Of a stretch of 38,734 nucleotides of DNA, positions 25,002-34,524 are shown one piece after another (the first letter of the stretch is position 1; every line of letters begins with the position of its first letter). The notes beneath the pieces are model-generated. The model was not told where the DNA came from. It saw only the letters and a program-made list of their open reading frames with translations, and made no database searches. The translations under genes were made by a program, and so were the position numbers. Where the stretch lies: NCBI RefSeq assembly GCF_003202235.1, contig NZ_MASU01000004.1:1-38734 (forward strand). Reading direction: 5' to 3'. The DNA comes from Prauserella flavalba. GTDB taxonomy: Bacteria > Actinomycetota > Actinomycetes > Mycobacteriales > Pseudonocardiaceae.

Positions 25002-27935
25002 CTATTCCGACGGTCTTTCCGTGTTCGCGGTGTCCCAGCCACCGGTCGCGTCAGCCAACTCCCGGCGGAGCTTGAGGACCGTCTCGCGGTCGCCCGTCGC
25101 CCCCGGTCCGGCGTCGGTGAACAAGTCCAGTGCGGTGCCGTAGCAGCGGTCGGCGTCCGCGATGTTGTCGAGCTGGGCGTGTGCCTGGCCCATGACCGTG
25201 TAGGCGTGCCCCCGGTAGCGGGGCGACCCACAGGACGCCAGGACGTTCTCGATGCGACGCAGGGCGAACAGCGCGGCGTCCGGTTGTCGGGCGTTGACGT
25301 GGACTTCAGCGAGGTAGGTGATCACCCGTGCGTGAGCCGCCTCGTCGCCGAGCGCTTCCATCCGCTCGGCTGCCTCACGGAGATGCCAGACAGCCTGCGG
25401 GAAGTCGGCGATCTCCGGGTGGGCGTACGCCTGGCCGATCCTGCGATGGCGCAGCGCGATGCTGCGCCGGTCGCCACGCTGTTCGTCGAGCAACAGTGCG
25501 CTGCCGAGATCTTCCAGAGCAGCGCGGGGTTTCCCGGCGGCGGTGAAGGCTCGAGCGCGGGTGGACAACGCCGCTGCCTGCACCCAGCTGTCGCCGAATG
25601 TGATTGCCCGCTCGATCGCGGCCGCGCAGGTCGTGATCGCCGCGTCGTGGTGGGCGCGGTTGGTCTCGCCAAAACCAAGGCGGGTGAGGAAAACCGCTTC
25701 CAGAACGTGCTGGCAACGCTGCGCGGCGAGGATACCGAGTTCCTGTGTGTTGACGAGATCATCGGCGAAGTAACTGGGCCGCAACGGGTTCCAGACAACT
25801 TCGGCGAGCTGGAACACCAGGCCGTCCCAGCCTTCCTGGTCAGCAAGGTACTGAGAGGCAAGGACATTCGCCCGCTCGATGCCGAACCAGCTCAGGGCGT
25901 GTTCGGCATCGGCGAAGGGCTCGGTGTCCAGATGTTCATACACCGGGCTGAACCGCCGCGAACGCGGGTTGATCGCGATGTCGGCGGCGGCCGTGCGTCG
26001 CAGGTACCACTCGATCATGCGGCGTAGCGCGGCCCGGCGTGCGCTCGCTCCGTCATGCCGGTGGGCCAGTGACTGGGCGTGCTCGCGCGGCAGGTCATGC
26101 TGGCGGTACCGGGCGGGGGCTATGGGGGTGACCAGATGGGCGTCGACCAACCTGGCCAGCCCTCGCTCGACGTCGGTGACAGGCAGGTCGAGAGCCGCCG
26201 CCAACGGATCGGCGGTGAACTCGGCACCGGGGTGCACGGCCAGCAGCCGGTACAGCCGTGCGGTATCGGCATCGAGGTCGTCATAGCTCATGTCGAAGAT
26301 TCCTCCCACGGATGCCTCGTCCACGTGCAAGGCCAGGGTGGCGCCGTGGTCGGTGTTGAGGTGGGTGATCAGATCGGTCGGGCAGCGATGTGGGTTTGCG
26401 GCCAGGTACGCACCGGCGATTGCCACAGCGAGGGGGTGTCCGTGGCAGCGCGTGGCCAACGCGCGTAAGGCGCTCGTCTCGGCGTCCGACGGCCGACCGA
26501 GCAGGGACGCCAGCAGGGCGGCACCGGCATCCGGTGTGAGGTAGTCCAGGTCCACCGGATGAAATCCAGCGAGAAGCAGCCCACGTGCCTGGCGGCGGCT
26601 GGTCACGAGGATCGTGCTGTCCGGCGAAGCTGGAATCAGCGGGCGAACCTGCTCCACCGAAATGGCATTGTCGACCAGGACCAGGAGTGCCTTCTCGGCG
26701 GTGATGCTGCGGTAGAGCGCAGTCAGCTCGAGAGGATCAGTCGGGAGCGTGTCGGGCGCGACTCCGAGGGCACGAAGCCAACCGGCGAGCACATGGTGTG
26801 GCCGGCCTGGCGGCTGATCTCGCAAGGTGCTCAGATCCGTGTACAGCTCGCCGTCCGGGTGCCGTTCCCGCTGGCTGGCCAGCCAGCGGACCGCCAGTTC
26901 AGTCTTCCCAATGCCGCCCATCCCGGTCAGCAACGCCCTGGTCGGCGCGGTCCGGGCGGCGAGTTCATCAAGGAGCACCAGCTCACGACTGCGGTTTGTC
27001 CAGATCGGATGCGGTGGCGGGAATTGGCGCGGCGTCGGCCCAACCCGAGGCCGGGCTGATTGCCCCATGATGATCGTGCGTGCGGTCACGGTGTGGGCTT
27101 GCAGGACGGATCCGTTCACCGCGCCGTCGACGTCGTTGCGGTGTCCTGGCTCGATCACTGGCAGGCTCCGAATCCGAAGGCTGCCGAGCACACCAGGGCC
27201 TGTGGGGCCGGGCCGAAGCCAAGGCGCGAGCTGAAGTTCCCACGGATGCTGCGGTGTGCTGTCGGCTAGCGCCGCCTGAGCCGCAGGCAGGTCTCCGTTT
27301 ACGCAGTGGGCCACGATCGTGGCTTGTCGGCCCTCCATGAGGTGCAGGCCAATCCCGCGGTGGGCGTGGGCGTGGGCGACCGCGTCGTCCCACCGGCCGG
27401 CAAGTGCCAAGGCTCGGATGCCGTCGCCGATCAGGTGCAGCCACACCCATTCGTGCAGCTTGTAGTGTTCGTCACGGCTACCGGCGACATCGGCCAGGGG
27501 CAAGGTGTGTCCGTCAACGACGAGGTCGGTGTTGGACCTGACGGCCTGGAACATCGCGGTGAGCAGTCGGAGCGCCTGGTCGCCGTCGTGGGCGCGGAAC
27601 TGGAGCCGGGCGAGGTTGAGGACGGGTTCGAGCATGTGGCGGGCGTGCAGCACGGTGAGCGGCCGGTCGGCGGCGCGGTAGAGGTCGATGTGCTGCCAGC
27701 ACAGGTCGCGGGCCAGGTCCGGCAGGCCACAGTCGCTGGCGATCAACGCCGCCTTGTTCAGGGCGTGGGTGCCTTCGGCCAACCGGTCGGCGCCGTCCTG
27801 GCCGGCGGCGTGGACGATGTCGGCGATCTCCTGGACTCGCTCGGGCAAGGACGGGCAGGCGGGCCGGGGACGACCCAGCAGCGGGAAGCGGCGGATCACA
27901 GCGGCCAGCGTTGGCGAGTTCGGAGTGGAGTTCAT
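25002..27935 (-). CDS. STAND NTPase (NB-ARC type) with TPR-like repeats
   Basis: 977 residues from ATG 27935, preceded at 6 bases by GGAG and 2 bases after the upstream stop; a TTG at 27941 would add two residues. It has three parts. The N-terminal helical region (about 30-245) has repeated L/A-rich helices. A short beta segment with NGSVLQAHTVTARTIIMG lies near 275-290. The NB-ARC ATPase has Walker A GMGGIGKT (338-345) and Walker B LLVLVDNA. The C-terminal third (about 700-960) is TPR-like. Such proteins are signal-responsive switches, either SARP/AfsR-like regulators or effectors. There is no DNA-binding domain, so the partner is unknown. Confidence 0.85.
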   Translation of the reverse strand: MNSTPNSPTLAAVIRRFPLLGRPRPACPSLPERVQEIADIVHAAGQDGADRLAEGTHALNKAALIASDCGLPDLARDLCWQHIDLYRAADRPLTVLHARHMLEPVLNLARLQFRAHDGDQALRLLTAMFQAVRSNTDLVVDGHTLPLADVAGSRDEHYKLHEWVWLHLIGDGIRALALAGRWDDAVAHAHAHRGIGLHLMEGRQATIVAHCVNGDLPAAQAALADSTPQHPWELQLAPWLRPGPTGPGVLGSLRIRSLPVIEPGHRNDVDGAVNGSVLQAHTVTARTIIMGQSARPRVGPTPRQFPPPHPIWTNRSRELVLLDELAARTAPTRALLTGMGGIGKTELAVRWLASQRERHPDGELYTDLSTLRDQPPGRPHHVLAGWLRALGVAPDTLPTDPLELTALYRSITAEKALLVLVDNAISVEQVRPLIPASPDSTILVTSRRQARGLLLAGFHPVDLDYLTPDAGAALLASLLGRPSDAETSALRALATRCHGHPLAVAIAGAYLAANPHRCPTDLITHLNTDHGATLALHVDEASVGGIFDMSYDDLDADTARLYRLLAVHPGAEFTADPLAAALDLPVTDVERGLARLVDAHLVTPIAPARYRQHDLPREHAQSLAHRHDGASARRAALRRMIEWYLRRTAAADIAINPRSRRFSPVYEHLDTEPFADAEHALSWFGIERANVLASQYLADQEGWDGLVFQLAEVVWNPLRPSYFADDLVNTQELGILAAQRCQHVLEAVFLTRLGFGETNRAHHDAAITTCAAAIERAITFGDSWVQAAALSTRARAFTAAGKPRAALEDLGSALLLDEQRGDRRSIALRHRRIGQAYAHPEIADFPQAVWHLREAAERMEALGDEAAHARVITYLAEVHVNARQPDAALFALRRIENVLASCGSPRYRGHAYTVMGQAHAQLDNIADADRCYGTALDLFTDAGPGATGDRETVLKLRRELADATGGWDTANTERPSE

Positions 27936-27937
27936 GG

Positions 27938-28918
27938 TCAACTCCGAGGCAGCAGAGCGGTAGCCGCCGCGCGGGCAAGGACGCCCTGGCTGGTGGCCGA
28001 GAGACCGAAACGGTTCCAGTGGAAGATCACTACGTGGGTGAGGATTGCCCGCAGACCCCGGTCCAGGCGCCCGCCCCCGGCGTCGTGACCGAGCCGTTCA
28101 CCTGCTGCGCACAACCCGGCGAGCCACGGCGCGGCGTGCGCGACCGGCCCACCGGGCGTGAACAGCTCGCTGTCGGCCAGGTCGGTGATCGACAGGAGCC
28201 GGCGCACCTTGCCGAGCAACTTGCCGATCCGGGCTGTCTCGGCGTCGGTGGGTGCGGGGCGCAGCCGGGTGACCCGGTCGAACACGTCGCCGCACTCGAA
28301 CGTGTCAAGTCCAGCGGCGCCCATGAGCCCGCTCAGCAAGAGGACGGACAGCACCTGACGGCCGAGGCCGGGAACGTCGTGACGCAGGTAGTCGAGCACG
28401 CCCGCGCTGTCGGCGCAGAACAGGTCATGGACGGTGGCCATGCCGGCCGGGCCGCCGAAGGCCGCGGTCTCCGGCTCGTACACCGTCGGCCACCAGCGTT
28501 CGATGACTCCAGCGCCGGCCAGTTCGTCGAGCACCTGGTCGACGGCCGCAGTTTCCGCGTGCAGCAGCCGCAGCCGCCAGCAGGGGTGTTTGCGCAGGAA
28601 CCACCATCCGGCCACCACCTGATCGGCGTGGAGCCGGTCCAGGGCCGGTCCCAGCGTCGTGGCGCCGACAGCCTCGGCGTGCGCCCAATCGGCGAACTGG
28701 ACACGCACCTCGTACCAGATGCCTTCGGTCCGTCGTTCCAGCGCCGTGAGTCCAGCGGCCTGGTAAGCGTGCACAGCGTCATCGAGGTCTGCCGGGTCCA
28801 GGGTGTGGTGGGCTGCGACGGCACTGGGCTCGCGGCCGGCGAGAACCGCCAGCACGGCGGTGGCGATGTCGGCGGAGGCGCTGGTCCGGGGCGTGGTGGT
28901 CAGGTGATCAGCAGACAT
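27938..28918 (-). CDS. Thiopeptide-type bacteriocin biosynthesis protein (SpaB_C domain, stand-alone)
   Basis: 326 residues. It has the small LanB-like domain: WYEVRVQFADWAHAEAVGA (68-86), then VAGWWFLRKHPCWRLRLL, the opening of the glutamate-elimination domain of class I dehydratases. In full dehydratases this domain removes glutamate to make dehydroalanine and dehydrobutyrine. Here it is separate although the LanB gene in the same operon also appears to have its own copy. It starts inside the lanC end (19-bp overlap) and its stop abuts the STAND gene. A second elimination or a different conversion is possible. Confidence 0.88.
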   Translation of the reverse strand: MSADHLTTTPRTSASADIATAVLAVLAGREPSAVAAHHTLDPADLDDAVHAYQAAGLTALERRTEGIWYEVRVQFADWAHAEAVGATTLGPALDRLHADQVVAGWWFLRKHPCWRLRLLHAETAAVDQVLDELAGAGVIERWWPTVYEPETAAFGGPAGMATVHDLFCADSAGVLDYLRHDVPGLGRQVLSVLLLSGLMGAAGLDTFECGDVFDRVTRLRPAPTDAETARIGKLLGKVRRLLSITDLADSELFTPGGPVAHAAPWLAGLCAAGERLGHDAGGGRLDRGLRAILTHVVIFHWNRFGLSATSQGVLARAAATALLPRS

Positions 28919-30111
28919 TCATCCCATCCCGTGTGAGGCGGCGTGCTGTGCCGCGCGGTCTCGAGCGCCAGGTCCACTCCGATGCGTCCGGTAAGCAGCC
29001 CGGTCGCGGCAGGCGGATGCCCGTCCTCGTCGCCTCGTGATTGCGCGTGCTGGGCGAGCCGATCGGCCAGTACCGGAACGCGGTGGGCGAGGGCGGGGCC
29101 AAGGGCGTCGCGGGACGCGCGGTAAGCGGTTTGGAACACCCCGGCGATGCCGTGGCACAGGCCCGGTTCGGTGATCCGGTCGAGTTGGGTGTCGGCCAGG
29201 CTCGCGGCCAGGGCGTCCTCGGCAGCGTGGCGGCGTCGCGGTTCGTGGGTGGCCAGGGCGGCGAGTTGCTGGGCGCGGGCGATGCCGACCGTCCCGTAGC
29301 ACCAGGAGGCTCGGCCGGGACGAGCGTGGGCGGGGCGGCCTGTGCGTAGCTCCTCGCGGGTGATCCATTGCGGCCACCACGGTCCGTCCGGTCCGTCCTG
29401 CCGCCACCGGTCGAACCACTCCGTGAGCACGGCGATCGCCTCGGGCTGGCCGTCGACCACGCGCCCGCGCAGGGTGGCCAGGGCGAGGAAGGACAGCAGC
29501 CCGGCCGCGCCGTGGGCCATGCCGAAGTTCGCGTGCCCGCCGGGGGTCGGCAGGATCTGGTCCGGGTCGTGCGCCACCCACCAACCCGGCAGGTCGGTGC
29601 CGTCCTCGTGGCGCGGCCGGGTGGCCAGGGTGACCACGTATCGCAGAATCCCGGCCAGCTCGTCGCTGTCGGGGTTGTGGTGCAGCAGCAGCGCGCCGAT
29701 GCCGGTGAGCCCGTAGAACAGGTCGTACTCGGCGAAGGTGGCGGGCTGGCCGCGGTCGACTCGGGTGCCGACGGCATCCAAACGCTTGCGGGTCAGGCGC
29801 AGCACGTGCTCGTCCATCGTCTGGCTGGCCGCGCGGTAGCGGGGGTGGCGGTCGGCGGCGGCGTGCAACAGGAACGCCACGGCGGGCGCCCCGTAGTACA
29901 GGCCGGCGTGGTCGGCTGCGTCGACCGGCCCGGCCACCACCCGGCGGATGTGGGTTTGCGCGGTGTCCCACCTGCCGGAGCCGGTCCATGCGCGTTCGAC
30001 GTGCAGCAGCGCGGCCCCGACCGCGCCTCGGGCTAGGGACTGGCTGGCCACCTCGTCGAGGGTCAAGGTCACTGTGCCGGTGTCCGGGCTCGGGTCTGCG
30101 CCGGTGGTCAT
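28900..30111 (-). CDS. lanC: Lanthionine synthetase C-like cyclase
   Basis: 403 residues from ATG 30111; the longer open frame to 30435 is shadow. LanC catalyses addition of cysteine thiols to dehydrated Ser/Thr, forming lanthionine rings. The zinc site is Cys271 (WCYGTVG), Cys319 and His320 (LCHGIAG). The catalytic-type His200 is in MAHGAAG. The alpha-toroid pattern of G-x-x-G repeats is visible: YYGAPAVAF, FYGLTGIGALLL, GLLTGRIGV. The ATG overlaps the LanB stop (ATGA), so the two were translationally coupled before LanB was interrupted. Confidence 0.94.
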   Translation of the reverse strand: MTTGADPSPDTGTVTLTLDEVASQSLARGAVGAALLHVERAWTGSGRWDTAQTHIRRVVAGPVDAADHAGLYYGAPAVAFLLHAAADRHPRYRAASQTMDEHVLRLTRKRLDAVGTRVDRGQPATFAEYDLFYGLTGIGALLLHHNPDSDELAGILRYVVTLATRPRHEDGTDLPGWWVAHDPDQILPTPGGHANFGMAHGAAGLLSFLALATLRGRVVDGQPEAIAVLTEWFDRWRQDGPDGPWWPQWITREELRTGRPAHARPGRASWCYGTVGIARAQQLAALATHEPRRRHAAEDALAASLADTQLDRITEPGLCHGIAGVFQTAYRASRDALGPALAHRVPVLADRLAQHAQSRGDEDGHPPAATGLLTGRIGVDLALETARHSTPPHTGWDECLLIT

Positions 30112-31874
30112 CGGGCACCGGCCGGGGCGAGGCAGCGCAGCGCGACGGCGCGGGCGAGTCGTCCGGTTTCCTTCTCGAACGTCGGATCGATGCCGACGGC
30201 GCGGATGTGGTGCTCGTGCAGCAGCGTGCGCAGCACCGCGCCGGGCTCTCGCCCCTGTTGGACAAGGGCATCGTGGTAGGCGCGCAGCGCGGTGTCGCGG
30301 GCACTCCAAGCGGCGGCAACCGCCTCGCCACCCGGAAGTGCATGGACCGCGCGGTACTGCTGGGCGGGGTCGGCCACAGCGAGTGCGTGGTCGCGCAGCG
30401 CCCGGTCCAGCGGACCGTGCTCTTGGCGCAGGCATCCCAGCAACGCCCGGTACCCGGCCGGCGGATCGGGAGCGAAGGAGGCGGCCAGGTGCGCCATCGA
30501 CGCGGCGGCCAGGGCCTGCGCGGGAACCTCGGACGCCTGTGCCGCCGCGAGCTGCGCGACGGCGGCCGTGGTGTCCGTGGCGAACACCTGCTCGGCAGCC
30601 GTGAGCGCGGGGCCGTCGCCGTAGCGAGCGGGATGCTGCGGCGTTGGGGCCAGGGTGAGCTGGCCAGGAAGCCCACGAGAGTCCAGGTCAGCCGCGAATG
30701 TGGCCAGGCGGGCGGCAACGGCTCCGTAATGCTGCGGGCTGGCCAGCCGCAGGAACACGGCAAGGTGTTGATCGGCCTCGGGCAGGATCATGTCGCGGTG
30801 CCGCCGCACCCACCACGACTGGACCGGGGCATCCGGGTCACGCGGGTCGTGGAGTTCGGCGACGAACCGAGGCAGGTGCGCGGTGAGGATCTCGTCGAAC
30901 CGGGCGGGGTTGCCCACCACTTGCGCGTGGACCACGGCGGAGCCGCCAGGCTGGAGGGCGGCACCGGGTGCGGCGGTGGCGGGCAGCGGCCGTGCGGGCG
31001 GGGTGATCGCGGTCATCGGGATCAGCAGCTCCGCTGGTCGCCCAATCCAGCCCTGCCTGTCTGGCGGGCCGTCCTCGTGTAGTTCCACTCGGCCGGCTCG
31101 CTCCAGACGAGCATGGAGCAGGGCGCGGTCGAGTTCGTGGTCGAGATCCGACGGCAGGCGCAGCTCCCCGTGAACGAGCACAACTCGTGCCGGCACCTGC
31201 CACCGCTGCCGCCATGACCGCAACGGCTCCTGCCCGTCGTGGGTCTCCGGCCGGTCCTCGACGTCGGTGCCGGAGAGAATCCAGCGGGCGGCAGACAGCA
31301 CCGTGCGGCGGTAGCGGATGCGCGGCACGTAGGGCAGGACGCGGGCGGCGCCGAGATCGAAGCCGCGGAACACCGCGCTGCGGGCGTCGGCGACCTCGGC
31401 GAGGAATCGGGCCAGCGGCGGGCTCTGCACGGCGGTGTCCAGGGCGTGCGGAATCCGCGGGATCACCCGTCGACCGGTGGAGAGCTGCACCAGGTACATC
31501 TGCTCGGCGTCGGCCGTGACCGCCAGGTCGTCCACCCCGATGACGGCGAGGTCCGGGTGCGCGGGATCGGGATGTTCCGACAGCGGTAGGACGTCTCCGA
31601 GCAGTGGCGGCACCCGCACCACGTTCTCGTTGTGGGGCCGGCGCGGCGGAAAGGACAACTGGACCGCCACCGTGCCCGGCGCGGCCTGGTCTGTCGGAGG
31701 CTGTGCTGGTCCTGCGGCGTAGGTCGCGGCCAGTCGAGCACGGTCGGCTCGGTCAAGCAGGTAGGCGAATCGTCCGGCCATGCTGGTCTGCGCGTGCGGC
31801 GCGGCGGTGACCCGCAGGGCGAACTCGCCGCGGTCGATCGCTGCGGTCGACGCGGCGTACACCTCGACGCCTAG
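30108..31874 (-). pseudogene. lanB: Lantibiotic dehydratase LanB, C-terminal fragment (IS-interrupted)
   Basis: 588 codons downstream of the IS insertion. In the intact gene they followed residue 458 directly (ELGVEVYAAS across the junction). The first part completes the glutamylation domain. The last 270 residues form the SpaB_C elimination domain: ARFDEILTAHLPRFV, then WWVRRHRD, then PARYGDGPALTAAEQVF, the usual Y-x-P-x-x-x-RYGG/AE-x-x-F-like signature. Reading frame enters from IS sequence without a good start, so translation may begin at an internal GTG or ATG or not at all. LanC is coupled to its stop. Confidence 0.85.
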
Positions 31875-32850
31875 ACGAGTAATGCGTATCTCGGTTAGTG
31901 GTCGTAGGCGGTCAGTGATCGGGTGATGGGTTGGCCGGTGGCGCGGTTGTGCCAGATGGCGGCGGTGAGGGCCAGGAGGCGTTGGGCGACGCGGGTTCCG
32001 ACGCCTTCGATGGTGCGTCCGCCGTGCTGTTCGAGGTCGAGTTGGCCTTTGAGGGTGTCGTTGACTGACTCGATGAGCTGGCGGATGGACTTGAGCAGCG
32101 GCTCGCCGGGATGGGGCCGGCGGTTGCGGTAGGACGGTCGGATCAGCCGGACCCCGCGCTCGGTGAGGTAGTGGTCGAGTTCGCGGGAGACGTAGCCCTT
32201 GTCGGCGATGATCAGCAGGCCGGGGCGGTCGGTGAGCAGGTGGGGTTCGTGGTCGCAGATCGCCATGAGTACCTGCCGCTCGTCGATCTTCGGGTCCGCC
32301 AGCGCCCAGGCCACCGGGAGTCCGGCAGGGGTGCAGACCAGATGCAGCCGCAGTCCCCAGAACCAGCGGGAGTGTGAGCGGCAGAAGCCGTACTTGGCCC
32401 AGCCGGCCAGCTCTGAGCGCTTGACCGTCGGTCGGGACCGGCCGCACTCCACCGGGGTGGAGTCGACGATCCAGGTGGTGTCGGTCCACAGGTCGGTATC
32501 GGCCGCCAGCCAGCGCATCACGTGCTTGATCAGTGGCAGCGCAGCGCGCAGGCGACGGTTGTAGCCGGACTGGCCGGGCAGGTAGCGGAACGCGCCGGGC
32601 ATCCGGGCGGGCAGGAACCGCAGCCAGCGGGCCTCGGAGGTGAACCCCAGCAACGCCTGGGCGACGGCCAGCGTGACCAGCTCAGCGTCGGTCAGCTTCG
32701 GCGGTCTGCCCATCCGCCGCCTGCCCGCGAGATGGTCGTCGATCTTGACGTAGAGTGCGGTGAGAAGGGTGTTCAGGTCGGTCGTCACAAACTGATCTTG
32801 GACACCCTTCACCTCACTCCGGGCATCACCCCGACTTACGCATTACTCGT
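31875..32850 (-). mobile_element. IS982-family-like insertion sequence within lanB
   Basis: 976 bp. The ends are inverted repeats of about 20 bp: ACGAGTAATGCGTA is identical at both ends, then 2 mismatches and TCGG. It is flanked by the 4-bp direct repeat CTAG (31871-31874 and 32851-32854). The transposase lies in the same orientation as the host operon. Deletion of the element with one CTAG restores an open lanB frame. Confidence 0.92.
31895..32788 (-). CDS. IS982 family transposase
   Basis: 297 residues from GTG 32788; another GTG at 32812 adds eight. The N-terminal helical region has TDLNTLLTALYVKIDDHL and the long motif KLTDAELVTLAVAQALLGF. The DDE catalytic domain has DSTPVECGRS (first Asp), IIADKGYVSREL (second Asp) and LIESVNDTLKGQLDLE (Glu). 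It ends RSLTAYDH. The length and ends fit a complete, probably active, element. Confidence 0.92.
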   Translation of the reverse strand: MTTDLNTLLTALYVKIDDHLAGRRRMGRPPKLTDAELVTLAVAQALLGFTSEARWLRFLPARMPGAFRYLPGQSGYNRRLRAALPLIKHVMRWLAADTDLWTDTTWIVDSTPVECGRSRPTVKRSELAGWAKYGFCRSHSRWFWGLRLHLVCTPAGLPVAWALADPKIDERQVLMAICDHEPHLLTDRPGLLIIADKGYVSRELDHYLTERGVRLIRPSYRNRRPHPGEPLLKSIRQLIESVNDTLKGQLDLEQHGGRTIEGVGTRVAQRLLALTAAIWHNRATGQPITRSLTAYDH

Positions 32851-34228
32851 CTAGTTCGATCCGCTGGGGCGCGACGGCGTCGGCGTGCTCCCCGACGGTC
32901 AGGGCCTCCACGTCAGCGTCGGTCAGCTCGATCTCCCGCGACCCCGTCAGGGTGGCCTGCTGAATCAACGCCAAGAGGGCGGCGTCGCGGTCGGTCAGCA
33001 CCCGCCAGGCGGGCCGGGCGCGTGGTGCACCAAGGTATCCAGTGGGGTATCCGAGGCCAGAGTCGGCGAGCAGGTCCCGCACCGGCACCAGCGCGCCGGG
33101 ACCGTAGCGGGCGAGGAACCGGGCGTGGTAGTCAAGCCACGCGGCCGACCCGAAGGGTTGCGTCGTGGTCGCCAGCAGCACGGTGGCGGCACGCGCGGCC
33201 TCGTCGAGCACCCGCTCGGGGAGGGCGATCGTCGCGTCGACGCGCACGTCGGCGGCCAGCGCAGGGCCGACTCCGGGAACCAGGGCGCTCATCCGGGTGG
33301 CGACCGCCGCCCGGATGTCCCTCGCCTGGTCAGGGTCGATCGTGTGGTTGTGCCGGGCCAGATCGGCGCTGATCGCGTCGAGGTCATGCAGGGCGGCGGC
33401 GATGTCGTCGAGACTGTCCGCGCCGGCCGCACGCAAGGCATCGATCAGGTGGGTCAACGCGTCGACGTTGGTCATCGGAGGCCGCAGGTTCGTGATCAGC
33501 ACACCAGCGTCGACCAGACCGTGCAGCAGTTCGTGGATCTTGTCGGGGGACGCGGAGGGAAACTCGGCGGCCATCCGGTCGGCCAGCGCGTCGAAACGGA
33601 TCGGCGAATCGGCTGCGTTCAACACGAACTGCACAGGACGGGACAGCCGCACCGAAGACTCCCGCAGTGGCCCTGGAGTGGAGGCGCCGACCTCGGCCCG
33701 TGTGTGCACGATGACGCGCCCATCGCGCACGATCCGCGCGTCGTCCACCGACACCATCAGGCGTGGCCGCAGGTCGAGACGCCGTTCGAGCCGGTCGATC
33801 AGCGTGGTGAGCCATTCGCCGTCCACCCGCGCCACGACCCGGTGACCGCTGCGCACGTCGGCCATCGCGCGTCCCACACCGACGGCACCGACGCCAGCGA
33901 ACAGGCCGAACGGCGTGGCTCGCCGTTGCCAGCGCAGCATGTAGGAGGCCACAGAGAGGACGGCCCGGCGTAACTCCTTCGCCGTAGGCCCGGTGGTGCC
34001 GTTGCTCTGGATCTGGTCGAGGCGTGCGCCGAGGACAGGGCTGGCGAGGGCCACTGCGTCCCGTACCTCCGGGCGTGCCCACACTTTCGCCAGCCACGCG
34101 CGGCCTTCCTGCTCGACCGCGGCCGGATCGGCAGGATTCAGGTACGGCGGCGGGTCGAGATCGCCGGGATCGGTGGTGACGCGGGCCAGGACGAGGCCGG
34201 CGTGCTGGTAGCGCGGGGACACGGTCAT
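32843..34228 (-). pseudogene. lanB: Lantibiotic dehydratase LanB, N-terminal fragment (IS-interrupted)
   Basis: LanB uses glutamyl-tRNA to glutamylate and then dehydrate Ser/Thr of the precursor. This fragment keeps 458 native residues before the insertion and then adds three residues from IS sequence (LDE) and a stop. It starts MTVSPRYQHAG, with GAGGAGA 10 bases before the ATG. The dehydratase hallmark RRATPFGLFAGV is at about 100-115. It lacks half of the glutamylation domain and the entire elimination domain. The reconstructed gene would be 1046 residues, a normal LanB length. The cluster is therefore disrupted in this strain unless the element excises. Confidence 0.92.
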
Positions 34229-34272
34229 GGCGATTCGCTCTCCTCACCGGTCACGGTCAGTAGCAGCCGACT

Positions 34273-34310
34273 GCCGTCGGCGCCCCAGGCAACGCTCGGG
34301 CGCCGACGGC
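34273..34310 (-). terminator. Attenuator-like hairpin between precursor and lanB
   Basis: A perfect 12-bp GC stem, GCCGTCGGCGCC with GGCGCCGACGGC, and a 14-base loop, 10 bases after the precursor stop. It has no T-run. In lanthipeptide operons such hairpins protect precursor mRNA and reduce readthrough into the enzyme genes. That role here is inferred from position. Confidence 0.65.
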
Positions 34311-34320
34311 GTGGGGTGGA

Positions 34321-34512
34321 TCAGAACGGGTTGTTCGAGCCTGTGCTGCACGCGCTGGTGCTACAGGTGCTGCCGCACCCGTCGCTCGTGTCGCACGACA
34401 TGGTCACGAGCCTCGTGGTGGACTCCACCACGCGCATATCCAGCTCGAACTCCGCGTCCTCGACTGCGCCTTCCGGGGACTCCGTGCGCGGCGTGGCCAG
34501 TGCTGCCGTCAT
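34321..34512 (-). CDS. lanA: FxLD family lanthipeptide precursor
   Basis: 63 residues, with AGGAG 8-9 bases before ATG 34512. The leader (about 1-30) has the FxLD motif FELD (22-25) followed by MRVVES. The core runs from about 31 and has four Cys (40, 46, 50, 55) and many Ser/Thr: TMSCDTSDGCGS, TCSTSAC, STGSNNPF. It can form up to four (methyl)lanthionine rings. Asp41 and Asp44 are candidate isoaspartate sites; Asp44 is followed by Gly, the most succinimide-prone context. The C terminus is Phe, not Cys, so an AviCys end is not expected. It lies between the methyltransferase and lanB genes. Confidence 0.92.
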   Translation of the reverse strand: MTAALATPRTESPEGAVEDAEFELDMRVVESTTRLVTMSCDTSDGCGSTCSTSACSTGSNNPF

Positions 34513-34524
34513 TCGGTTCGCTCC

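Noticed and set aside
30108-32489. 793-codon frame as a single protein
   Set aside because: Its first 200 codons are out-of-frame IS transposase sequence with Pro/Arg-rich shadow composition; only the part from about 31874 onward is LanB.
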